Origin: Adiantum capillus-veneris
Lineage: Eukaryota > Streptophyta > Polypodiopsida > Polypodiales > Pteridaceae
DNA length: 60,000 bases
Reading direction: 5' to 3'
Assembly (NCBI GenBank): GCA_014529385.2
Contig: CM043966.1
Location: forward strand, 87,018,087 to 87,078,086
Every line of letters starts with the position of its first letter. Position 1 is the first letter of the stretch. The notes under the pieces are model-generated. The model was not told the origin of the DNA, searched no databases, and saw only the letters and a list, made by a program, of their open reading frames with translations. A program made the translations under genes and the position numbers. Of the stretch, positions 45,896 to 55,647 are shown one piece after another.

Positions 45896-46701
45896 TTGTG
45901 TCAGAAAAGTTACATAGAGACATTGCTATGTAAGTTTGGACTTGAGGATTGCAAACCTATTGCCACTCCCATGGAAACAGGTTTGAAATTGAGTCTACAT
46001 GATGATGACAATCCTGCTGATGTCACTCTTTACCAAACTGCTGTTGGATGCCTCATTTATGTATGCAACACAAGGCCAGATATTCAGTTTGCAGTCTCAC
46101 AAATCAGCAGATTCATGCATAGCCCAGGATCTAAGCATTGGCAGGCTGTCAAGAGGATTTTATGCGACCTTAGTGGCACTTTATATCTTGGCTTGTTTTA
46201 TCCCAAGGGGGGATCATTGCCGCCAGACTTACATGCTTTTTCGGATTCAGATTGGGCTGGTTGTTTTGACACGCGAGTGTCCACAAGTGGTTTATGTTTC
46301 ATGCTTGGAAGTTCATGTATATCATGGTTGAGCAAGAAGAAACCTACTGTGGCCACTTCGAGTTGTGAGGCTGAGTAAGGGCAGTCTTCATAGCTACGGT
46401 TGAGTGTGTATGGCTTAGACGCCTTATGGCTGATTTGGGTGTTGGACAGGACACTGCCAACACTATCTACACTGACAATCAGAGCACATTAGCAGTTGCA
46501 AGGAACCCAATTTTTCATGCTCGCACAAAGCACATTGAGGTGCATTACCACTATGTCAAGGAGAGGCTCTCAGCAGGAGAGATCAGCTTGGCTTATGTGC
46601 CAACACAGGACAACCTTGCAGAACTTTTTACAAAGGCATTGTCTCGTGAGAAGCTTGAGGTTTTCCTCAAAGCATTGGGATTACTCCCCTTTGTGGACTG
46701 A
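45896..46701 (+). pseudogene. pol: Copia RNase H (element D)
   Basis: YQTAVGCLIYVCNTRPDIQF, LHAFSDSDWAGCFDTRVSTS, SWLSKKKPTVATSSCEAE, then a one-base deletion at about 46375, then TIYTDNQSTLAVARNPIFHA and RTKHIEVHYHYVKERLSAGE. It ends FVD-stop, about 75 bases before the 3' LTR. Confidence 0.87.
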
Positions 46702-46776
46702 TCATGTCCTCAGGGCATGGCACTTCCCTTTACTCATGTGCCAGCTCTCGTTCACCACCTCACTCCAAGGGGGATT

Positions 46777-47003
46777 TTTTACCATATACATGTGGTAGTG
46801 ATGTGTGTGAACACACTAGGACCGCCGGGGCATTTTTTCCCTCTTTAGGAGGTTTTTTCCCCCGTGCATTATATATACGCCCATCACTCTAGGGCTATCT
46901 ATCTTTCCATTGCACACTAAGTAAAACACTCTCTAATGTGTGCCTTGAGATTCCTTCGTCTTCTCCAAGCTGTGTGCGTTTCTCTGCAACCCTAATTCCA
47001 ACA
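46777..47003 (+). repeat. 3' LTR of copia D
   Basis: Starts TTTTACCATATAC (first dinucleotide TG changed to TT) and ends AATTCCAACA; 13 bp longer than the 5' LTR because of an insertion after TGCCTTGAG. Confidence 0.9.
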
Positions 47004-47394
47004 TTTATCAACTGTTTCGTGTCCGTAGACTCAATTTTCAAGAATCTGGGTTAAGTCTCACTTTTGTGATCCAAATTTCACCAAAATTGATTTATGTGGT
47101 CTACTTGATATGCTTGACCTTGTGGTATACTCAAATGTGCAGAATTTTCAATTTTTGATGCAGATGTAAATAATCATGATTATTTACTCCACCTAATTTT
47201 TTGCAAGTTTTTGTCCCAATCTTGACACAGATCTGTTAAGCACCTCTACTTAAGGTCTCTAGCCAATTTTCATCAAGTTTGGACTATTTTTTATCAAATG
47301 GCCAACAGTTTTCTATCTCTGACTTTGCAAATTTGGTCACAATTTTTAATCCAATGATCTAAATCTTACTAAATTTGGTTTGTGGGCTTATTAC
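47004..47394. other. AT-rich host sequence between copia D and element F, no gene
   Basis: Starts with TTTAT (duplication of D), contains the perfect palindrome at 47166-47187 and ends with ATTAC (47390-47394), the target duplication of element F. Confidence 0.65.
47166..47187. repeat. Perfect 22-bp palindrome, second copy
   Basis: GTAAATAATCA followed by its exact reverse complement. See the copy at 41723-41744. Confidence 0.85.
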
Positions 47395-47665
47395 TGTTGG
47401 ACACAGCGGCTATGGTGGATGCCACCTTTGAGGCATGGCGAGATGACGAGCAGCAGAAAAACACGAAAAAGATAGGGAGAGAGAGAAGTCGACACAGTAA
47501 AAACAAAAACCACGCTGTATTGTATTGAAAGCCTTACAATATAAAAGGTAACCTTGCCATGCTCAACTTGGAGTCCAAGTGAAGTCAGCTGCATGCTCCA
47601 TAAAGGGAATTTCCCATAGGCTAGACACTCAAGATAACTGACCGAAAAAGGGCTTGAACCCAACA
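47395..47665 (-). repeat. 3' LTR of element F
   Basis: TGTTGGACACAGCGG...GAACCCAACA on the plus strand; few differences from 58279-58549. Confidence 0.93.
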
Positions 47666-47999
47666 ATCCCCCCCTCAAGCACGAATTAGTCATGCCGTCT
47701 CATGATACCTCGAGTTTTTTGGTGTACTCATCAACCGTGAGTTTTAGGTTTTCTCACAACCAAGGATTTTTGGTGTATCCATAACCTGGTGCTAGATCAG
47801 TAACCCCCCCTTGAACGGATAGGGTGTAGGTCAGAAAAAGTTAGCTACCAAAAATGGAGTTTTTGGTTCACTGCCAAACCTTGGGTTTATGGTGTACCCA
47901 GTAACCTCATGAGAGTGCAAAAAATGGGCTGATAACAAATACTTTTGGGAGGTCTTACCATTTATGGATGGCAGTGTCTATATCCCGTACAAATTTTTA

Positions 48000-48596
48000 T
48001 TATGGCATGACTGACAACAGATAAACTAAAAGAGGCTTTGACTGAAAAAGAGAATTTTGTTGACAAAGACAAACCATAAGTCTATGACACTTAACAAGAA
48101 GAATAAAATTTTGGACTGTGTATATGTCGAGTGTTTTGAGCAAACCGTTGAAGGAGCTTTCCTTTCCTGCTACATGAGCTTTGAATTTGAAGTCGTATAC
48201 CGCATTTTTGAAGCGAACATCCATGAATGATAGCTGATGCTGCATATAAAACAACATAGCTCCAAATCTCTGCTTTTTCATGTGCCTCGAGCACAACTCC
48301 GAAACAGCCTTCAACACATCGCGAACTGAAATAGTTTGAAGAGATCTCTGCCAATTGAAGAGGCATGCTTTAAGAGGTGATGAAGACTTCTCAAGCTTTA
48401 TGTGCACTAGCACTAAGATTAAGTTACACACATGTATGAAGAGATTGTCCATGGTCACAAGAGCCTGGAGGAAGGGTTCATGGATTCGTGGCTTCAAACC
48501 AGCCCATTTAATCCACTGAAGCTTGGGAATCACAGCTGTAAGGTAGGCTAAGATGCCAAAAAGCATAGGCGTAGGGTTGTCTACGCAAAGAAGCAT
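48000..48596 (-). CDS. Unrecognised ORF of element F (about 198 aa)
   Basis: Open from the ATG near 48596 (MLLCVDNPTPMLFGILAYLT) to TGA at 48000; a GTG extends it by four codons. Segments include VTMDNLFIHVCNLILVLVHI, SVRDVLKAVSELCSRHMKKQ and MDVRFKNAVYDFKFKAHVAG. It is Leu/Phe/Cys-rich with helix-like stretches, and has no retroelement motif. Upstream on the same strand is T-rich sequence that could be an intron remnant. Captured host coding sequence is one explanation; a chance frame in a short element is another. Confidence 0.35.
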   Translation of the reverse strand: MLLCVDNPTPMLFGILAYLTAVIPKLQWIKWAGLKPRIHEPFLQALVTMDNLFIHVCNLILVLVHIKLEKSSSPLKACLFNWQRSLQTISVRDVLKAVSELCSRHMKKQRFGAMLFYMQHQLSFMDVRFKNAVYDFKFKAHVAGKESSFNGLLKTLDIYTVQNFILLVKCHRLMVCLCQQNSLFQSKPLLVYLLSVMP

Positions 48597-49761
48597 TGAG
48601 CTCGGCACTGGAGGGTGTGAATCCCTCTTGCTTAAGGGATTAATTGGCCAAATTGAATAAAACCCAAAAATAAAGAAAATATGGCAAGCTCTCTATCTAC
48701 CGACGCCAACAGCGCAGATTGGTGGGGTGAGAGAGGCTCGAGCTTGCTATAGTGTTGATGGTTGCACCTTGCCTGCAATGCCTTAGTGGTATTGATCCGA
48801 GCGTATCACAAATTTTTTGTTTACTATATTTTGTTGGTTTTCCCTGCTTCTAGAGGTTTACAATAAAAGAAAGAGTGAGAACAACCTCTTGGAAAATTAA
48901 AAAAAATGACTGTATGGGAATTTTTCCTTGACTAGTTCACCGGAGGTGAAAGGTAGAACCTAGTGGTAAAGGGAAGGGAAAATATGTAAATGTGAAAGGA
49001 AAAGATATGATGTGGTTGTGGATCCATTCACCATGATTCAAGGGTCATGAGGGGTTCATATCATCATGGCTTTGGATCCATATAATAATTCAACCAGATG
49101 GGACCTAGGTGGAAGACTTGGTGAAGGAAGAAAACAGACACATGATTTTGCTGGATTTTAAAAAAAATATGTCCACTTCGATCCAAGAAAAGTTGTCTTC
49201 ATCAAAGTTGTAGCTCATGAGCTGGAGATTCTGACCATATTTCTTTTATAATTTTTGCATCTACGGTCTAGGAGATATGGCCAAAATGGCGGACGCCAGT
49301 TTTTCCATCTGTGGTGGAGACCACCCCCTCTACCTTTACACACACACCCTTCCTTTTCCACATTGATTCCTTCTCTAAAAATCATCCATTAGTCTCCTCA
49401 CCCTCCTCTCCTTCCTCCTCTCTCTCAAGCTCATAAAACCATCACAAATTCCTCTTCTAATCACCTCTCAAATCATGCTTAATCTTGTTGTAATTCATAA
49501 ATTGTCATTCAACCCTTTCTATTATTACTAGATATTCATTGATTTTATGCGATTCTTTACATTTTAAAATAAGGAAGCTCTTGGACTCAAGCTATGGAGG
49601 AAGGAGTGAAGAAAACACAAGTGATGATGGAGCCAATTAGTTGCAAATTGGTCAACAAATCACTTGGAAGGAGCTTCTTCATTGGTGGAATGTCCCTAAT
49701 CAAGCTTCATTTGTACAAATTTCACTTGGATCTTAACCTCACTCCTAATCACTCTCTTGCC

Positions 49762-49770
49762 TATATAAAG
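49762..49770 (+). promoter_or_regulatory. TATA box of element G 5' LTR
   Basis: TATATAAAG followed by a C-rich stretch; the same at 57489-57497 in the 3' LTR. Confidence 0.6.
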
Positions 49771-50093
49771 AGCCCCTCCCTTTGTAATTTCAAGGCCTCC
49801 CTTAGCCTCATTGAGTCTTTGTATCACTCATCGTGAGCCCATAAAGCTCATTCATTCACTCTATTCTTTGCACATTCTAGAGTGCAAGAAAATGTTTTAT
49901 GCTAGTACCCTCACCCCCTCTTACTTATGTTAATTAAGAGTGATCTTTTATGTGTGTGTGAGAGTGCTTGAGGTGATTTTTTGGCTAAGTCTTGAGTTGT
50001 TGTTTAGTAATCTACATGCTATTTGTGTTGGGAGTGCTTGAAGTTATCCATTCCTTGTACACACATTGAGGTTAATGCTTCATCCATAGTGAT

Positions 50094-50096
<3 letters not shown>

Positions 50097-50154
<58 letters not shown>
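50097..50154. repeat. (CT)n microsatellite in LTR G
   Basis: About 29 units; the 3' LTR copy at 57824-57878 is of similar length. Confidence 0.95.
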
Positions 50155-50159
<5 letters not shown>

Positions 50160-50167
50160 GCATAGCG

Positions 50168-50200
50168 GTCCTAGTCCACGCTTCCAAGACTAGGTGGTGC
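50168..50200 (+). promoter_or_regulatory. LTR-end hairpin motif (element G)
   Basis: GTCCTAG (50168-50174) and CTAGGTGGTGC (50190-50200). In the 3' LTR one arm has changed to CTATGTGGTGC. Confidence 0.65.
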
Positions 50201-50280
50201 CCTCATCTCATTTCCATTGTGGCGCAATGGAGTTTGTTTTGGTGTAGAGGCCGCCGTTCCAAATTTCCTTCGTCATAAAT

Positions 50281-50298
50281 TGTTGCCCCCACGGAGGA
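50281..50298 (+). promoter_or_regulatory. Primer binding site of element G
   Basis: TGTTGCCCCCACGGAGGA, five bases after the LTR; one change (G to T at the third base) from the TGG expected and seen in A and B. Confidence 0.65.
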
Positions 50299-50325
50299 GT
50301 TCTCAAGCAGCGCTCTGTCAATCCT

Positions 50326-50829
50326 ATGAAGGAAGATCCATCAAATTCTCCGAGACTTCCACTATGGTCTCCCCAAGAAGCTCGAGAAAAGAAGCGTCTT
50401 TATCGACAAACGGCACGTATGCGGGTAAAGAGAGTTAACTACATACACCCTTCTTTGCTTCAAGGAAAATCTTGTAGTCATCAAGTCCCTAGGTCAAAGC
50501 ATTGTGTTGAGTGCTTCGTGGCTAGTGTGAAGACACTCCCTTTGAAGCCTCGACTTGAGGTGGTGAAAGCACTCTCAAACTCGGGTATTAACAAGTTTTT
50601 GGAGGGGGAGCTACACATCAATGGTGTGCGGTATTGGCAAGCGGCTACATATGGTGATGCACTCCAACTACTACTAGCAAGAAGGCTCAAGGTGGTTGAG
50701 AAGGTAGCCATTGAACCCTATGAACTCTACAAAGCTGAAGATGGTCACACCAAAGCTAGGCTAATCACTGGTGAGAAAATTCTTCGCATCTCTCAAATGG
50801 TGGGATCCAAGAGAGCTGAACTTCAATGA
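50326..50829 (+). CDS. Intact 167-aa leader ORF of element G, unknown function
   Basis: Starts ATG about 28 bases after the primer site. The first half is basic (REKKRLYRQTARMRVKRVNY), followed by CVECFVASVKTLPLKPRLEV, INKFLEGELHINGVRYWQAA and ITGEKILRISQMVGSKRAEL. No family recognised. It is open although downstream gag-pol carries stops. It would be the first ORF on the genomic RNA. Elements A and B show no clear equivalent. It may be a lineage-specific accessory protein or acquired sequence. Confidence 0.45.
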   Translation: MKEDPSNSPRLPLWSPQEAREKKRLYRQTARMRVKRVNYIHPSLLQGKSCSHQVPRSKHCVECFVASVKTLPLKPRLEVVKALSNSGINKFLEGELHINGVRYWQAATYGDALQLLLARRLKVVEKVAIEPYELYKAEDGHTKARLITGEKILRISQMVGSKRAELQ

Positions 50830-50862
50830 AGTGCTTCATGGAAGTTTGTATTTAATGCACCA

Positions 50863-51072
50863 ATGAATAATCCCATTTTCTACAACTTTCAATCAGTTCA
50901 GAATATTAGGGTGAATGTGCGCATTGATAGAAAGATTTTTTTCCAACAAAGATTGGTCTTCTATTTTGGAGCTGAGAGGTTGAGAGAGATATTGTTGTCC
51001 TCTGACCCTATAATATTTCCTATTTTGGAGTATAATGTATCTTTTGATGTTCACATCTTCATCTTGCTTTAA
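50863..51072 (+). CDS. Pre-gag small ORF, family P1 (element G), intact
   Basis: 69 codons, MNNPIFYNFQSVQNIRVNVR, then RKIFFQQRLVFYFGAERLRE, ending SFDVHIFILL. Homologous to the ORF at 25789-26007 and to the broken one at 9740-9896. It is followed after nine bases by P2. Short, basic and hydrophobic by turns, no known domain. Confidence 0.65.
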   Translation: MNNPIFYNFQSVQNIRVNVRIDRKIFFQQRLVFYFGAERLREILLSSDPIIFPILEYNVSFDVHIFILL

Positions 51073-51081
51073 GCATACTCC

Positions 51082-51294
51082 ATGGATCATAGGGATGTAT
51101 ATGGACCTATCCAACCTCTTGCTAGACAAACTGTGCATATAATAGCTAGCACAAAGCTTAGGTTCCAAAACATCATAAGGAACTTACTAGGCCCTCGTCG
51201 TCTAGCTAAGATTAATGCATCTATCAATCCATTTATTCTACCCTTAATAAGATATGATTTGGGCCTAGACATTTTCATCTTTGTGCTATATTGA
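51082..51294 (+). CDS. Pre-gag small ORF, family P2 (element G), intact
   Basis: 70 codons, MDHRDVYGPIQPLARQTVHI, LRFQNIIRNLLGPRRLAKIN, NPFILPLIRYDLGLDIFIFV. Homologous to 26022-26240. It ends 22 bases before the gag ATG. The resemblance to P1 (FQ..., G..RL, S..P.I.P...Y, IFI) suggests both come from one ancestral ORF. Confidence 0.65.
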   Translation: MDHRDVYGPIQPLARQTVHIIASTKLRFQNIIRNLLGPRRLAKINASINPFILPLIRYDLGLDIFIFVLY

Positions 51295-51316
51295 GAGGAA
51301 GGCAACCCATCCTATC

Positions 51317-52605
51317 ATGGCTTTCCCTAATTTTTTTGGGCGTAGTGGGGAAAATGCTGAGGATTTTTTGATAACTTGGAGATGGCTTTTCTTGTCTCTG
51401 GGAGGGATGACGAAGCATTGAAATTGAGAGCTTTTCCTTTGGTGCTCAAAGAAGAAGCTAGGGTATGGTTCCAGGCTCTAGATCTAACCCAAAGAGCTGA
51501 ATGGGAGGTATTGAAGGCGGCTTTCCTACGAAGATTTCAACGAGCCAATTCGGCAGAAGAACTATGGCAACGGCTTCTGGCCCTTCATCAAGTTGACCCT
51601 CATGGTTATGCAACCTATGAGGAAGTTTTTCTGAAACTTTGGGGGCAATGGTCAGACTCACTAAACCCTGGTGAGCGAGCTCCAAATTGCCTCCAAAAGG
51701 ATCGATTTATCTCAGGTTTGTACCCCTTGATAAGGGAGAAGGTAAAGAGCAAATTCCCAAATACTTTTGAAGATGCCTTAAGAATTGCTAGGGAAAAGAA
51801 TCTAAAGATTCTCTATCAAGCCCAGGCTGGCCAGCTAGCTTTGGAAGACAGTATCACAACTATGGAAGCTTCTCACGTACCTCCAAATGTGCCTAATGCA
51901 CCAGGCCTCAATAGAGGTCAACAAGAAGATATGCTCCAACAAATAAACAATCTCACAAACCAGCTAGAGGGTTTGAGAGTAAATCTTGTGCAGGGTGCAA
52001 GAAGGCCTATTGAGGGGAATGGTGGGAATCGACCACCAATGCGACGTCAAGCAAGGGAAATGTTGTGTTACAATTGTGGGGAAAATGGCCACGGCATGTA
52101 TAATTGCCCTCATCCCAGAAGATATGACTACCCTGTCAGAGGTCCTCGACAACAAGTAAGTCCTCCCCGTGCTAGAGCTCAAGCACAAGAGCAACCGCAA
52201 CCTCAAATTTTGCAGCCACCTCGTGCTCAAGCTCAAGCCCCTGCTACTCAACCAAATGTGAGCATCATAAGGATGGAAGAGGTCGTCAAGGGCAGAAGCA
52301 ACCAGGAAGAAATAGTTAAAGGGAAGATGAAGATAGATGAAGTGGCTACAATACCTATCAAGCGTGTGCGTGTCCAAGATGAAGTAAGTAAAGAAACAAG
52401 CAAAGATGCAAGCAATGAAGCAAGTACATCTCGGGCAACTAAAGATGAAGCCAAGAAGAGAAAGACCCGTACTAGGTCTCAAATTGACATCTCTGATTTC
52501 CCTATGGGATCTCGGACACAACCTTATGACTTGACAACTGATGTGAGTTCTCAAGGACCAAAGATTACTTGGCCACAACTACTTCATATCTCCCCAAAGC
52601 TATGA
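51317..52605 (+). pseudogene. gag: Ty3 gag (element G), one frameshift, ends in in-frame TGA
   Basis: True start MAFPNFFGRSGENAEDF at 51317; a one-base loss in a T run near 51366 shifts the frame, after which 51376-52605 is open. Capsid part: LKEEARVWFQALDLTQRAEW, GYATYEEVFLKLWGQWSDSL, CLQKDRFISGLYPLIREKVK. The CCHC knuckle CYNCGENGHGMYNC lies at about residues 231-244 counted from 51376. A Gln/Ala/Pro-rich segment and a charged tail follow. The TGA at 52603 is in frame with protease downstream, so gag and pol were one frame. Confidence 0.9.
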
Positions 52606-53238
52606 CAACAGTGGTCAAAAATGGTGAGCACGAGGGCAAAGCGAAGTAAGCTAGTAAGTGTAAGTGTAATAAAAGCCTATGGTCTCCAGGATATAGTGCC
52701 TTTGGTGGAGGCTCAAATCAAGGGACAACGGATTCCAAAAACTTACATTGACAGTGGAGCAGAGGTTTGTGTCATGACAGAAAAGCTAATGCATCAATTG
52801 GGTTTAGAGGTAATGGAATCATCAAACTTTAGGGCAAAAATGGCCAATAATGTCTCTGTCACTTGTGTGGGTGTAGTGAAAGCTTTGAGAGTTTCTATTT
52901 TTGGAATCACTACAGAGGTTGATGCTTATGTGATGCCAGTGAAGGGAGAAGGATACCCCCTTATTTTAGGACGACCTTGGCTCATGGGTATAGGAGCTAG
53001 GGAAGATTGGGCAACAGGAGACCTGGAGTTGAGGCCTCGTGTGGGTGGCCATAGTCGGAAGGTGGTTTATAACTTGAAGAATGGGCGACAAGAGAACCTT
53101 GAACTAGAGACATCAGCTGATGAGTGGAGCTCAAGTGGATGCTCCTCATCCATGGACGAGGAAGAGAGTTCAAGTGAAGAGAGTGATAGCACTCTCGAAG
53201 TCATGGGCGTCACCATAAAGGAAACTACCTCATCATAA
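52606..53238 (+). pseudogene. pol: Ty3 aspartic protease (element G), active site intact, between two stops
   Basis: IKGQRIPKTYIDSGAEVCVM has the catalytic D-S-G, the only intact protease triad among the Ty3 elements here; GYPLILGRPWLMGIGAREDW follows. An acidic Ser-rich tail ends DSTLEVMGVTIKE before a TAA at 53236. In frame with gag and with RT. It would mature the polyprotein. Confidence 0.88.
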
Positions 53239-53256
53239 GATAACCCAAGGATCCAA

Positions 53257-55647
53257 ATGGAGAATGTGTGGGATGCCAGCCTAGAGAAGATGTTATCCGA
53301 GGATATAAAGGAAGAAGAAAGGGAGGGTTATGTAAATGTTCTCAAGAAGCATGCATCATTGTTTATTTCTGATTACACTCACATTACAGGTGTCACTTCA
53401 GTGAAGCATCATATTCATCTAAAAGAAGGGAGCAAGCCAGTAGTACAAAAATTAAAAAGATTAGGAGTTGTGCAACAAAATGCACTATTTTTTGAGGTGA
53501 AGAGACTCTTAGAAGCAGGATTCATATGCCCAGTAGAAGATTCAGAATGGGTCTCCCTAGTAGTGGTGAGGCCAAAGAAGAATGATAAATGGCGAGTGTG
53601 CGTGGATTACAAGCCACTAAATGCTGCAACAAAAAGGGACCACTTCCCTCTCCCATTTCAAGATGAGATTCTAAATGAAGCAGCAGGCCATGAGCGATAC
53701 ACAGTGTGCGATGGATACTCTGGCTACTTTCAAATACGCATTGCAGAGGAGGACCAGAAAAAGACTACTTTCATCACACCATGGGACTGTTTTGCATTTC
53801 GAGTCATGCCTTTTGGTCTCACCAATGCTCCAGCCACCTTTCAACGATTCATGAATATGGTCTTCCAACCTTACTTTGGTAAGTCCATAAGGGTTTTCAT
53901 AGATGACTTTTGTATTTACAGCTCCAAAAGTATGCATCTCGGCAAGATTGATGAAGGATTTACTCGTTTAGCTAATATGGGTGGACAACTAAACAAGGAA
54001 AAATGTCACATTGGGGAAAGCAAGGTTACACTATTGGGGCATGTAGTGTCCATTGATGGAATCGAGGTAGATCCTGAAAAGATAGAAACATTGCTAAATC
54101 TACCTCCCCCAACTTCCATCAAACAATTAATCTCTTTCTTGCAAAAGCTAAGATATTTGAGTAGATTCATACACTTACTCTCCCAGGTGATATTTCCTCT
54201 ACAACAGCTGACTCGTCAAGAGACGCTTGTTTGGAGTGAAGAAAGTGATGTGCATTTTAGAGAGATTAAAAAAATGTTATGGTCACTCTGTGTAATAGTC
54301 CAACCTTGTTGGGAAGAAACATTCTTTGTAAACCCTAGTGTGGGAGAAGAAGCCATTGGTGCTGCCCTCCTACAAAAAGATCCAAAAACATCCTTTATGA
54401 GACCTGTGTATTTTGCTAGCCGCCTCATGGAAAACACAGAGAAGGCCTACACCCTGATGGAACAGCTAGTGTTAGCCCTCATGTTTGCGGTAACCAAGTT
54501 TCGGCCATACTTGCTGCCAAAGAGGTTTGTAATTATCACTGTGGAGGATATGTTTCCCTATGCACTACAACATATGGAAATCTCTGACAAAATAGCAAAG
54601 TGGGTGGTGCGACTTCAAGAGTTTGATTATACAATACAGGTTGAAAGAACAACTCGAGCATGCTTAGCCGACATTTTAACAAACAAGTGCTATGAAAAAG
54701 TTTTCCATTTGAAGAGAAAGGAACTTCCACCACCTTCAGCTCTAGAGGCTCTAGTCAATGCTTATAGCCACTACTTTGATGGAGCATACAAGAGAACCAA
54801 GGATAAGGCAGCTGTAGGCATCGTGGTCTTATCTCCATTGGGAGAGAGGATCCATGGTGAAGGGATCACTCTAGAAGATGTCCACTCCAACAATGAAGCA
54901 GAATATCAAGCTCTAATTCATGGACTTTGTTGGTGCCTGGATAATTCAATTGAGAGATTAAATGATTTTGGTGACTCCATGCTTTTGGTAAGTCAAATGC
55001 AAGGTACATGGGCTTGCAAAAATGCCAGTCTCTCTACTAAAATGAGAGAAGCCAAAGCTCTTATGAGGAGATTTAGGGAGGCACAAGTACATCATGTGCC
55101 AAGAGACCAAAACAACGAGGCAGAACACCTAGCATCATCGAAGTTAAATGAGTCAATAGTGGGAGCAGTGTCCATCCAACTTCCACTTCAACAAGGCAAG
55201 GAAGACCTAGAAGATATTATGCACATTCTGGAGCAAGGAGAGGCTCCTAAACACTTGAATGCAGGGGAAAGGCGATGGTTAGCTAGGAAGGCTACCAGGT
55301 ATCGCATAGTAAATGATAACTTGTATTGTCTTGGTAAGGATGGTGTGCTTAGGAGAGTGCCTTTGAAGAGTGAATATGAAGAGATTTTAAAAGCTTGTCA
55401 CGATGATGTGTGCGGAGGACACTTTGCACACGACATCACTAGTAGAAAGGTTCTACAAGTTGGGTTTACTTGGCCAAGTCTTCATCGTGATGTCAAATAC
55501 TGGTGTCAAACATGTGATGAATGTCAGAAAGCAGGACCACGACGGCTCATAGCTGAACCTCAAAACCCAATAAAGGTATATGGGCCCTTTGAGAAGTGGG
55601 GAATTGATGCCATAGGACCTCTACCATGCACTCAGTCAGGTAAATAG
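53257..55647 (+). pseudogene. pol: Ty3 reverse transcriptase, RNase H, second RNase H, integrase N-terminus (element G)
   Basis: A 796-codon open stretch. RT: KWRVCVDYKPLNAATKRDHF, FRVMPFGLTNAPATFQRFMN, catalytic VFIDDFCIYS near residue 216. Connection and first RNase H: MRPVYFASRLMENTEKAYTL, LMFAVTKFRPYLLPKRFVII. Second RNase H near 505-620: HYFDGAYKRTKDKAAVGIVV, NNEAEYQALIHGLCWCLDNS, FGDSMLLVSQMQ. Integrase zinc domain: CHDDVCGGHFAHDITSRKVL, YWCQTCDECQKAGPR, then KWGIDAIGPLP with the first catalytic Asp. TAG at 55645 interrupts, where Leu or Gln occurs in relatives. All active-site residues seen are intact. Confidence 0.92.

Larger units (their letters stand above)
41850..47003 (+). mobile_element. 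Ty1/copia element D, full length
   Basis: LTRs at 41850-42063 (214 bp) and 46777-47003 (227 bp), flanked by exact TTTAT duplications (41845-41849, 47004-47008). Primer site 42066-42077; purine tract CCAAGGGGGATT before the 3' LTR. Gag, protease, integrase, RT, RNase H follow in copia order with about ten stops or frameshifts. The LTRs differ by about ten substitutions and a 13-bp indel. It is not closely related to C1/C2. Confidence 0.94.
48793..50275 (+). repeat. 5' LTR of element G
   Basis: Contains TATA box TATATAAAG (49762-49770), (CT)n at 50097-50154 and the hairpin motif at 50168-50200. An 80-codon ORF (49594-49836, MEEGVKKTQVMMEP) spans the TATA region and is identical in the 3' LTR (57321-57563); probably incidental. 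Confidence 0.92.

Noticed and set aside
48000-48596. Assigning the element F ORF to a lipid-transfer or tubulin-complex family
   Set aside because: Superficial resemblance of helical segments only; no signature residues.
49594-49836. 80-codon ORF in both LTRs of element G as a real gene
   Set aside because: Identity follows from LTR duplication, and the frame covers the TATA box and probable transcription start, so it could not be translated whole from the element's own transcript.
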